A stretch of 64,000 nt of DNA, taken from the NCBI GenBank assembly GCA_012295275.1, contig CM022679.1, forward strand, positions 2,270,116 through 2,334,115, written 5' to 3'. Every line of letters begins with the position of its first letter. Position 1 is the first letter of the stretch. The notes under the pieces are model-generated. The model saw only the letters and a list, made by a program, of their open reading frames with translations. It was not told the origin of the DNA and made no database searches. The translations under genes were made by a program, and so were the position numbers. This document shows, piece by piece, positions 52,346 through 64,000 of this stretch. This DNA is from Chrysomallon squamiferum (taxonomy: Eukaryota; Mollusca; Gastropoda; Neomphalida; Peltospiridae).

Positions 52346-53141
52346 AGATAAGCAGAGACTAATGACTTCTGACTGTCACAAAAAACAGATGAGTATTTCA
52401 CTGATTTTCCGACTCTTCCTGGTCATGTAAGTCGACACAAGACGTTGTGTCTGAGATAAATGATATTGTCTTTTCACTTTTAAATGTGTCCTCGCTATTT
52501 CCGAAAGAACATGTAAATGTCACTGTTTAATTAAAAGCTGGAGATGATTGTAATTCAGTCTTTGTCATCTTCTCACTATAACGTGAAAGTGTAAATTTCA
52601 GAATCTGTTTTAGGAAATAACAAAAAACTAAAATATATTTTGTATTATTGTCTTAGATACTGGACTTGTATTCACACTATTACAGAAGATCAAAACCATT
52701 GCAGAGACTGTAAATTAGATTAAAATGTTAAAACGTTTAAAAGCTAATGATATTGATATTTCTCAGTAAGATATTCGCTCTGTTCGTAGTATAATGGAAA
52801 GTAAATATCATAAATGAAACTTTGTTAAAATCAGACGAGAGTTTAGTTCAATTTTATTTGCTTTGTCCTCGCTAAAATAAAGAACAAATGTCTAAATAGT
52901 CGAACGTATTTTTAGTTTGTGGTTCTGTCAGTGAAACAGAAAACAGACGTCACAGTAGTTACTAGAAATTTTGTCGAAAACAAACAATAGTACCATTAAA
53001 TTTTGTAATTAATTTACCCTCTCGGTAAGTGAAGTAAACGTCATGAAAAGACGTTGAACGTAAACACAGAGCAGAAAGCGCCTGCAAGACGACGAATCCT
53101 CAGTGTCATCGTTCTCTAAGAGGAGAAAGTTCTAGAAGGAA

Positions 53142-53234
53142 ATGATTAACAGTGTTGGTGTGTCGTGTCCGTTGGTGTTGACTGTGTTCTTCATTACTGT
53201 CGTCCTTCTGGCGAATACAGATCAAGAGCTGTAG
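53142..53234 (+). CDS. 30-residue ORF resembling a signal peptide (tentative)
   Basis: ATG with G at -3. The product begins MINSVGVSCPLVLTVFF, continues ITVVLLANTDQEL and stops at TAG. A short polar N-terminus, a hydrophobic core of about 15 residues and a small residue near position 24 look like a secretion signal, perhaps the first exon of a secreted peptide gene. The only nearby donor-like GT (gagct|gtagtc) is weak. Chance cannot be excluded at this length. Confidence 0.2.
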   Translation: MINSVGVSCPLVLTVFFITVVLLANTDQEL

Positions 53235-53962
53235 TCGAAATGTGATTGTACAAACTTGGACAATTTGTTCTGAAGAAATAAACATAACAAATTTAAGTAG
53301 AAACTGCTCCCAAATTTTTTTTTTTTTTTAAAAACAAGCAGTATAATGTTTTTACAAGATAATGAGTTTACAACCGAGACGTTTGGTTTACACTGCTGTT
53401 GATAATTGTTGAAAACCCAAACAAAATGAATCAAGAACAATTCACCTTCTACAAAACACTGTCGGAAATGTTCAGTCTTGTCTTACACAACAAACGTACA
53501 ACCCACAACATGTTTTAAAACACAGCTATGAAAAGTTGTACTCCTGTCAAGTCGAATTAAAATAGAACCGACCACATCATCTTTACGACACAGCTACTAA
53601 CGTCAGAACTGTTGTTTTCTCAAACGTAGACGTAACTAAGCAAAGCGTAACGATGCAATGTCCGTACAGTGCTCCTGAAAAAGCCGGGATTACTGTTTTG
53701 AAGTCACAGAAACGAACTAAACCAGAACACACTAAAAATAATATTTCTAACACTTGTAAAGCTTGTTGAAAACAAAGGTAACAAGTTGGAGAATAACCCA
53801 CTCAGACACACTTATTTTTGCCACTAACATTCGTCATCACCAAATACTTTTCTATTATCGGTCAAGAGCAGATTCCAAGAAATAATACTGACATCAGAGA
53901 GAGACTATAAAAAGAATTTTGCTCAAAAAATATAGGTCATTTGTTAAAACAAGAAATGAGGA

Positions 53963-54470
<508 letters not shown>

Positions 54471-54923
54471 TATTCGTCACTGAATAAGGCTCAGGCATGA
54501 TTAAAATCCATTTATCAGAAAATTTGTTCTCACAAAATTAAAAGATAATGCATTCTATTTAGACAAAACATTTGCAGTTATCTGCTTTCTATTTATATGT
54601 GTTTTTAATAAAAACACTTTTCAGAATAACAGAGCGAGAATGGATAAATTGTTTTACGTTTTAAAATCGCGTAATTGCTGCTAATGTTCTTATTATTACT
54701 GTACGACCTGTTTGTTTATTCTTTTCAAATTTGGCGTAAATGCAGTTTAATTAAAGATCGTTACTGCCAATAAGCTTTACAGTTTTACTGAGCATACGAA
54801 TTAGAAAATCACAAATTGACTCTGATAAACAAGTAAACACACAAAGCAACAAACATCCAGTAATAAATGTATACACGTCTACAAGTTGATTTAATTATTT
54901 CAGATCTAATCGAAAGTAAAGAT

Positions 54924-54960
<37 letters not shown>

Positions 54961-57900
54961 GTTTTTTTATTATTATTATTATTATTATTTTTTTTTTTTT
55001 TTTTTTTTTTTTTTCCACAGCCTGGACTTAATAGCAAACATTTTTCTATTCAGCTAAATTTTAATTCTGTTCTAGAAACCGCTGGAGGGAGAAGAATTTT
55101 TGTTTCACTGATAAAAACACTCACTGGCTCTGCAGCTCGCCAGCTGAGAACTGATATCTGAAACACTGTGGTTTGCGCTTTCAGGTGTACGGGAAAATGA
55201 AGATTATCAGAAAACCTTTGCAGCTGATAAAGAATAACAGTAGAATAATATATACTGATATCAGCAGATTTCATCTTTTACATAATATCATTTAAAAAAA
55301 CGTCAGTGTTTGATATACAAGTACAAGTACTGAAATCTGTTTGTGTCTTGTTAAATAAAATACATTTATAATTTGTTCTTCAGATACTTATAAAACTTAT
55401 TTGAGATGTGTCTATGAGCATTTACCTATTACCTGACTCCATTTTATATACACCCAAGTGACTTACTTGTTTCTTTCCAAAATATAACTATTGTGTTCAG
55501 GGGAAAATACAGGGGAAAATAATTTGTATAACTAGACTCCAATCTTTGATAATGATAAATGCAATATCACATAACAAGCAGACAAAAGCTCTTGAAACTA
55601 TCACTACTTTTTCCGAATGTGTTACGTTTCACAGAGAAAACAGAAATCCTGTAAACTGACAGATACAACAACTTTATCTGAGACTATGTTACTGATGATA
55701 AATATAAATAGCAGGACTGTTTGTATCTTTTGTTTGATCAGTATATTTCGGTGTGACCTCACGAGAATACATACAAAAATGAAAAATGGCAGATACTACC
55801 TTGTTACGAAGTGCTTGGTCTTGAATTTCTGATTTTTACGAATATAAGAACATAGTCCGAGAATGTGATCCACGTCTAGACACGAAATACATTTATATTT
55901 TATATACAGTTTATATACAGAGCCTGCAGATAGTTTTGTTTAAAAAGTACAAAACGTAATTTAATAGTTTCCGCATTACTCCGAACAGCTCCACCATTAT
56001 GAGACGTCATTATAATCGACGGCTCGATAAAATATCGAATTTCAATGGTTTGCCGATTTGGCAATTTAGGAAAACTGACATTCTGTCTAAACTGTAATAA
56101 TCCTACATTACCGTGAATTTATACAACAAGAAACAAATAAAACATTCAGTAAGAATAATATATGCACAATATATGTAGTTTGTAATGTCCCTTGATGAAT
56201 AATACGCTGAACTCGATAATAATTATATTTCATTTAAAACTTAAAACATATTTTTAAAACTTACCCACGTTTCCAGCCAAACGCTTCCATGCAGCTATTC
56301 ATGTTTGATCTGTAACCATGTCAACATGAAGTATTAAATATTTTTACGTCGCATGTGAAAAAGTCTTTCTTCATATTCGTTATCCATTATCGCTTTAATT
56401 TCTATAACACACGGAGTGTCGTGTCGTCTGCTAAACAAATTACGTTGTTCATATCTTGTCTTGATCAGTCTCGCGAGAACCATGATTTAATTTCGTCTGC
56501 TAATATGCCGCGTTTTTTTTCTCTTATTCTTTCTTTGCTTACTTTTTCTATCGTTCTTTCTTCTTCTAAATAAATAAATAAATAAATAATTTGTTCTTAT
56601 TTTTTAAATACATACATTTATTATGTAAAATTTATTTTCATGTATTTCTGTTATTAAAACAATTTTTTTTTCTCTTTGTTTAATGCAGCACCATCTGTTA
56701 CCATGACTAACCTAATATCAAGGTTTTGGTCTGATTTATTAAACACTCGAAAAATACGTTTTGTTTCCAGGAAGAAAATCTCGTCATTTTCTGTCATTTT
56801 TCTTTCTTTTTTTAATTGTACCTGACAAATGTTAAAATAATGAGGAAAAATCAGAATTAAGGTTGACAGAAAATAATTATATGCTAAAAACTGTTTTTAA
56901 AAAAAGCGAACAAAAAATGTATTGAACAAAGGAAATATATGAGACATGATAGATATGAAAGTAATTACGAAGGAAAACAGAGCATTTGCAAGATAAATGA
57001 TTAACATTAACAATTATTAAACACAATGAATTTAGATATATTGAGGCGCTAATCTAAAATAATAATATAATAATAACTCCAGTGTTTCTTTTTGACAAAT
57101 ATTAAGAGATAACAACATTCTGTAGTAAAGGTCTCCTCTGACTGTCAGATCTTAAGCAGTGGGCGTGTGGAGGTTTGGCGATGCCTGGGACTTTAGAAAT
57201 GTAAGAAAGGAAGACATCTTAAATACGTAAAACAGATGAAATAAACTTTTTATTCAGCCATTTTTATTAAACTTCGGTGCCAGCTTGCAAGATGTAGAGA
57301 AGCCTTTACACCGAATTCAACAGAAATATTTTCTAATTTCAAAACGTTAATCCCCTTAAAATGAATGCTGGTGCAGTTGTCCCTACAATCTGCACTCCAC
57401 TGCCTTACAGTTAGATCAAGTTCTGACTGTGTCAGCCTCCGTACAGTGCACGGTTTTACACTCTGCGGTTTACTTGTTGACTAAAATATATCTCCAATAT
57501 TTTAAATGTATTTAGACCAGGACTTTGCTCTGGCAGCGACTCCAGATATCATAACGTTGTTTCACCTCGAACCAGCTAGTGTAACAGCGTTGTCAAATAA
57601 TGACATCGATGTCAGAATGATTATCACAACCAGAAGCGTTCTTACTTTCAAGGACATCGTGTTGACACAAAAATGTAGTTTGTTGAATTTTAACGAGATT
57701 TTTATTATAAACATCCACGTGCGACTGAAGAAGTTCTACGAAATTTGATGATTTCAGGAATGTTCTTAACAAATGAGTCCTATCATCTTTCTGACTGAGA
57801 AAAAACAAAACCGTATCATTTATCTGACTGGTTTATGAGATGATAATTTTACACTGAGCATTCTTTGAGACAGAAGTCTGTTATTTGATATTCTTCAAAG

Positions 57901-58736
57901 AATAATAGTAAAAACATAACAAAAATAAAAAACCATTAATCATTATTTTCTTTTTTTATGTTTTAAACTGAAAAAGAAAAAGAAAAGAAAAGAAAGAAAA
58001 GTCGAGTTATTCTGTATGTAAATAATACAAAACAAAGTCTTCAAAGTTAGCAGGCGAAGCTCGTTATCGTCCAGATTGTGCAAAATTCATTGGCGTTCTT
58101 TTTCCCGTTACAGACATAGCTCCGTGTCAGGTTTATCAGAAAATAATTGTTTGTGCTTGCCTCAAGAAGCATTTAAGGATCCTTTACTGTTAATCAACTA
58201 AAATAGCTCAAGTACATCGGGTTTCTTCTCTCTTGTTAAACATGAAAAACGTATAATTGAGAACATAAATCTGAAAACAACAAAACACACACGTAATCCA
58301 GACATGTAAAATATCTAAGCTGTCGAGAAAACAAAAAATAATCAAAAATAAATAAATAAATAAATAAAAACAACAGTTATGACGTTAACTAACCATATAA
58401 ACCGAAATGATATTAAAAAAAAGAAAGAAAAAAGTTTAAGTCGTATTTATAACAACAGACAACAAGTAACCGTTTTAAGAATTAATGAAATGATTAGGAC
58501 CTGTCTGCAAAAACATTTCAGACATTTTATTTTCCTAACTTATTTTTGCCATTATGCACTCACTCCTTTATGTTTCTTACCATAGCATACACTTTGTATT
58601 TATATGAAAAATAATTACTACTAGGGATATGTGTTTATAGGGTTTTTTGTACGGATAATTTAGAGACTTCTGTATTCTAAGATAGTAATTTACTTTTATA
58701 TTTTGTTATATTAGCATATTGGATTTACATATTATA

Positions 58737-58788
<52 letters not shown>
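58737..58788. repeat. (CA)n tract
   Basis: About 25 CA units. From 58790 to 59260 nothing else is recognised. Confidence 0.95.
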
Positions 58789-58791
<3 letters not shown>

Positions 58792-59255
58792 AACACATTT
58801 CAGAATAGTAACATCACTTTTCCCAATTACATACTCTCACGCACGCGCTATTATCAACCCTCCCCTCCAATCACAATCTGTTGTTCTGTTCTTGGTGTAT
58901 GAATTACGAATGATCCCTATTATAAATCTGACATAGGAAAAAAAAAAAAATCTAATTAAGAGTGAAAACGAAGAGAAAAAGAAAAAAGGTTATTTCACTC
59001 GCAAATCATGTGTTTTAATACTTCCGTGTTGTTCTCGTTTTTTTTTCTGCTTCTTAAATCGATATCGTTGTAATTATTTACACACATACTGGATGCGCTC
59101 TGTGCTTCTACAAGGATTCGTACAAGAGTGAAAGCTATCGACGCATTTGTAGGGCGTGGTTTTCATAGATAGATAGAAGGAAAGAGGGAAAGAGGGAAAG
59201 TTTAAAAAAAGAAAAGAAATATACATAGAATAAAGATGTAAAGATACATACATCC

Positions 59256-59261
<6 letters not shown>

Positions 59262-59290
<29 letters not shown>

Positions 59291-59433
59291 CTGATAAAGA
59301 TGAACAGAAGTGAAAACTGAGAGAGAGAAGAAAAGATAAACACTATGAATATTAAATCTTTCTTTATAATATTATTTATTTTATTTTTTATTATTATTAT
59401 TTTTTTAATGAGAACAACAGAAAAAGCAATAAC

Positions 59434-59481
<48 letters not shown>
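59262..59481. repeat. (GA)n (59262-59286) and (AAT)n (59433-59481) tracts
   Basis: Simple repeats; the poly-Ile frames are artefacts. From 59490 to 60240 only T-runs are notable. Confidence 0.9.
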
Positions 59482-59484
<3 letters not shown>

Positions 59485-60255
59485 CATGTACATGGATGCA
59501 CACATACATACACACATATACGTACACCCACACGCACACGTAATACATCACACATTATTATAGAAAGACATAATATTTCTTTTTATATGTATTTTCTAAT
59601 TTTCTTACTTCCTTGTTAAAAAAAAAATTTGAAAGCGCCACTGTAACATTTATAATTTTGTATAATAGCAATTAGTCAAAGATTTATAACTTATAATTAT
59701 TAAATTTTTTTTTTTTTTTTAAAAAAACTTTGTTTTGCTTTGAGACAATTTTTAACTATCGGAAAATCAAATATATAAAATATTGATATTTATTCGACAT
59801 TATTTCTAATGACATTTTAATCATTGTAATTAATTTTCGTAATTAAATGGAGTGAGTGACCTGTTGCGCATTTTGCCTATTTCACGTTCCTTCAAGTGCT
59901 CTTTGTGTCAACAACTGTAGTATGTTTTCTTGCAACTGCGGTATGTGTGTGTGTTTAAAATTCAAAACAATGATTTTATTTATTGCTGGAAAAAACAAAA
60001 ACAAGAACAAAAACAAATCAAGACGTGAAATAATTACCATAATAAAATAAAAAACGAATGGATGAAAAACTGCGGAGACTCAGCTAATCCAGGCGTTTTG
60101 CAACTGTTACTGATTACTCAATAATGATGTCTACATTTAAATCTTATGGTCTGAGCTGAGAACCAATGTACAATGTTAGATAATAAGCTTACTCGTAATT
60201 AAGAACTGTTAGGTAAGAGACCCTGACATACACATAAAAAATGCGAGAGCGAGAG

Positions 60256-60257
<2 letters not shown>

Positions 60258-60304
<47 letters not shown>

Positions 60305-60322
60305 AGAGAGAGAATGAGAGAA
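60258..60322. repeat. (GA)n tract
   Basis: GA repeat with GAATGAGA interruptions at its end. Confidence 0.9.
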
Positions 60323-60622
60323 GAAATAAGTACTAATCATAGCAATGTATAATAATATCAGAATGTAATCAGCGATCTCTCTAGGACAGACTTTTCTAAT
60401 CTATCGTATGTTTTTCCTATTCCAACAAATATCTGCGGCTCGTGTATATATATATATACGTTTGTGGTGTTCTGGTTGTGGAAAATGTTTTTCGGTAAGA
60501 GTAGTCTACACTGTGTCAACAGGAGGCTATCTACCCAATGGTTTAGTTATTAGTGAGGGGCGTAGGATCAAGTCACTGAAGCGCCCATTTTGACCTTACA
60601 CTTTTATTCTGATAATTAAACT

Positions 60623-60716
60623 AATAATAATAATAATAGTAATAATAATAATAATAATAATAATGATAGTAATAATAAAATTTAAAATAATAGTAATAAA
60701 AATAAATTAATAATAA

Positions 60717-60775
<59 letters not shown>

Positions 60776-60785
60776 TAAAGAAATT
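60623..60785. repeat. (AAT)n tract
   Basis: AAT units with AGT and AAA variants. Confidence 0.9.
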
Positions 60786-60975
60786 AAGAAAATAAATAAA
60801 TAAAAACCACTGTAGTCGTTTTCCTTTGAAGATTAGTACAAACTGATTAAATAGCTGGCTGACAATAGAAAATTAATTAATGTTACAAAATAAAACAAAT
60901 GAATAAAAGGACAAAACCAGTTTACCAATAAAAAAATAATTTGATCAATAGGAAATAAAACGGCAAAGAGATATT

Positions 60976-61137
60976 TGACGTCACTACTACTATTTACAGT
61001 ATGAGATATCATCATTTAAAAAAAAGTCTTTAGACAATATAAGAAATATTATACGATTTATTTAAATAAAATATGACGTCATAGATAAGTTTAATATAGT
61101 ACATATCAACTGATTAGTCAAATACGATATGACGTCA
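60976..61137. promoter_or_regulatory. cluster of three perfect CRE palindromes (TGACGTCA)
   Basis: TGACGTCA at 60976-60983, 61074-61081 and 61130-61137. This is the CREB/ATF-type full palindrome. The last two share wider context (aaataaaatatgacgtca and aaatacgatatgacgtca), so local duplication contributed. No gene start is visible within the remaining 3 kb. Confidence 0.45.
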
Positions 61138-61399
61138 CAGTTTCATTTGATATGGATGACAATACTCGATATTAATTGAATTTCGTGCAGTGGAGTAGAA
61201 TGTCAGTCACGTACGTAACATTTAAAGCGGAGGAGAGAATTCTGAGTGTTGTTGTTGACAGATTTAATTAAAACTGTTCCCTTGGCTACTTCTACACAAA
61301 GTTCAAGCCGTAACATCAGCCTTGACAGCGTGTTAAAGCCGAATTCACACTGAACAACTTCTTTTTGTGTTATTAAAAGATTTGAAGAAAAATATATAA

Positions 61400-61519
<120 letters not shown>

Positions 61520-61564
61520 CACTCACATACATATATGACCATCACACATACCACATATTACAAT

Positions 61565-61595
<31 letters not shown>

Positions 61596-62023
61596 CACAC
61601 ACATACACACCACATATTCACCATACACACACACATATACATACACACACATGAACCCATATTACACACACAATTCAAACGCACAGACAACACATGCACA
61701 ACAGTATATATATATATATATTCACAGAGGACTGTGCCTAACCAGGACCATCAGTGAATCTGTCTCTGCACTAAACTACAGCCTCACGTCTCAGCACGAC
61801 TAAGTGTGACAGTTCTATTATCTGTAATCAAAGGTTTCTCTCCGTGCTTCCTAATACATCCACAAAGAAGAAAGGAAATAAGACAAACTCAGTTATCTGT
61901 TCTTTATCTGTGGAGGCTTCAGGACGATTTCATGTACAGTCAGGCGCTGATCGATGAGGGGGGGTTAAGAGTGCAGAAGATTAACACATGAACAATTTTC
62001 TGCTTGTTCTCTCCATGTCTGTA

Positions 62024-62025
<2 letters not shown>

Positions 62026-62064
<39 letters not shown>

Positions 62065-62124
62065 TGTCTGAGTGTCTAGATGTGTGTAGATATGTATATG
62101 TGTATGTGTGTATATATATGTATA

Positions 62125-62176
<52 letters not shown>
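62026..62176. repeat. (GT)n tracts
   Basis: Two GT runs (62026-62060 and 62135-62175) separated by TATG-like sequence. Confidence 0.9.
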
Positions 62177-62177
<1 letters not shown>

Positions 62178-62439
62178 ACGTATATACATATATATTGTAA
62201 TCACTAACGATATTTTTTCAAAGTGTTATGATCAGCATTTTTTATGTAATCGGAATACTTCCACTACCCTCAGTAAAATTACTGGCCACGCCCATGACTT
62301 TATTTATGTATTTATTTATTTTTTTTTATTTTTTTTTTTGTTTATTACAATCTGCTTCGAAGTTGAATATGTTACTTAGTTTATTGTTGGAACAAATTGT
62401 CACGTTATGACCTTTTAAATAACTGAATTAATTATTGTA

Positions 62440-62470
<31 letters not shown>

Positions 62471-62611
62471 AACCAAATTAACTGAGCAACATTCTATCAA
62501 AACGTTCGGTCATCACAAAATTCAAAAAGGGAAGGACAAGCAAACGCAGATAGAGATAGACATATACACAGTCTATCAAAAGAGCACCAAAAAAACACCA
62601 CAGAGAAAGAC

Positions 62612-62618
<7 letters not shown>

Positions 62619-62690
<72 letters not shown>
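62619..62690. repeat. (GA)n tract
   Basis: About 36 GA units. From 62700 to 63360 only an (ACT)/(AAT)/(GAT)-rich stretch at 63003-63150 is notable. Confidence 0.95.
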
Positions 62691-62693
<3 letters not shown>

Positions 62694-63381
62694 CAAGAAT
62701 TGCAATATACAGAAAAAGAAAGGAAGGAAATAAACAAAAATAGAGAAAAGAAAGATAATCAGGTAAACCTTATCAAAGTGAATTTTATCTCGTTCAGAAT
62801 GTTTCCTCTGTTAACTTGTAGATGGACAAAATACCGTTAAGAATAGCAATAAATCGGACTGTAAATCAAAGCAGCACAATACACTGACACAGGGTTCAGC
62901 AATTTCAAAATCTACTTAAGCGTCACAGTTGAGTATTCATATTACTGTCGACATGATTGTCATATTTCATATTTAATAGAGTAGCCGCGACTACAACTGT
63001 TCTTACTACTACTGATACTGCTACTATTACTACTACTGTTACTACTATTACTATTACTACTAATACTAATACTAATATTACAGTTATTGACGATAATGAT
63101 AATGAAAACGAAGATGATAATGACAATGATGATGATGATAATGACAACAATAATAATGAGAAAACGTACACACATACATGTATGTGTATTTCGCCAAAGT
63201 AATTATTGACGTCAAATTGCGACTGCAAAATTCCATTCTCAATGCATATCAAATGAATTAAAGGCGCACGCACTTTGTTTGAAATCAGTACTGCAACAAA
63301 GTGGCAAGCCGGTTCTGATAAAGTCTGCGTGTGCTAACAAATAATAATAAAAAATATTTATTTCATTAATCATTGTTTATA

Positions 63382-63455
63382 CATACATATATACGTACAG
63401 ACATATATACATACATACATACATACATACATACATACATACATACATACATACA

Positions 63456-63489
<34 letters not shown>

Positions 63490-63500
63490 CATATTTACGT
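63382..63500. repeat. (CATA)n tract
   Basis: About 25 CATA units ending about 45 bp before a SINE head. Confidence 0.95.
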
Positions 63501-63545
63501 ACATACATATACACATACGTACATATATAGATACATACACTTAAA

Positions 63546-63690
63546 CACAGAGATCGTCTCCATGGCCGAACGATAACGTCGTCATCTTTCGGAGTACGGG
63601 AGAATGAGGCAATACGTTCGAGTCTCGTCAGCGGCATCTGACGGGTTTGTGAGGTCGTGATTGGACTTTGTTATCCTGTGCCATTGTGTT
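63546..63690 (+). mobile_element. tRNA-derived SINE with intact head, 3'-truncated
   Basis: Plus strand: catggccgaacgataacgtc contains an A-box-like TGGCCGAACGA, and acgttcgagtctcgtcagcg a B-box-like GTTCGAGTC, about 55 bp apart. The body then reads gtgaggtcgtgattggact, shared with the copies at 26184 and 46163, and ends at a (GT)n tract. This is the most complete 5' region of the four copies. From 63700 to 64000 nothing else is recognised. Confidence 0.75.
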
Positions 63691-64000
63691 ACCAGTGTGT
63701 GTGTGTGTGTGTAGATAGATAAACAAATAAATACTAGTATTAGCGTTTGTTGTTAATCAAAGAACTTCTCCGAACTAAAGTAGACAAAACCCTTTTCTTC
63801 TAATTTCTGACACGTTTGACAATAAAACGTTCAGATAACAAGTGGACTATTAGTTTTTATTCAGAGACAGGACTGCGTGAATCTTCAAACAGTTTACCAA
63901 TTAATTTATTAGGACTCATGTAGCCTAAGGCGCCCATCAAATCTCAGCTAGAAGAAATCACAGATTCAAAGAAAAACCTGAAAAACAGTTAAGACCCCAT

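Overview
This is nuclear DNA of an invertebrate animal. It is AT-rich, has spliceosomal introns with GT/AG borders, and is unusually full of simple repeats: (GA/TC)n, (CATA)n, (AAT)n, (CA)n and several minisatellites. Isolated single-BIR genes, a decayed Ty3/Gypsy element and a tRNA-derived SINE point to a lophotrochozoan, most likely a mollusc. That assignment is inference, not proof. Most of the long open frames in the window are translations of microsatellites and are not annotated as genes.

Region 1 to 27 kb: a plus-strand multi-exon gene whose 5' end lies outside the window. I could join 17 exons (364 to 26629) in perfect reading phase into 637 codons. The product is a cyclic-nucleotide-binding-domain protein of the CNBD2 type. 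It has one good CNB domain with a phosphate-binding-cassette motif, then a second degenerate one split by a long charged insert. Its 12.1-kb ninth intron carries, on the opposite strand, a degraded Ty3/Gypsy retrotransposon (11121 to 15992, 190-bp LTRs) and a single-BIR gene remnant (about 16.0 to 17.1 kb).

Region 27.7 to 30.7 kb: a second copy of the block holding the BIR gene, without the Gypsy insertion and with a longer BIR open frame. A third, partial copy (the intron part only) lies at 41.33 to 41.83 kb. The BIR unit is therefore a locally repeated element.

Region 33.4 to 42.4 kb: a minus-strand Ras-family GTPase gene of the Dexras1/Rhes (RASD) type. It has two coding exons separated by an 8.05-kb intron, gives a complete 268-residue protein ending in the CAAX box CVLQ, and has evidence of an upstream non-coding exon.

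Region 42.5 to 64 kb: no convincing gene. It holds a 55-bp minisatellite, very long (TC)n/(GA)n tracts, SINE copies joined to (CATA)n tracts, a cluster of three perfect TGACGTCA palindromes, and a few short open frames of unknown meaning.

The most striking feature is that two tandem-repeat arrays in the CNBD2-like gene include its own splice junctions. A 39-bp array copies the acceptor and first codons of exon 16, and a longer-period array copies the last codons and donor of exon 7.
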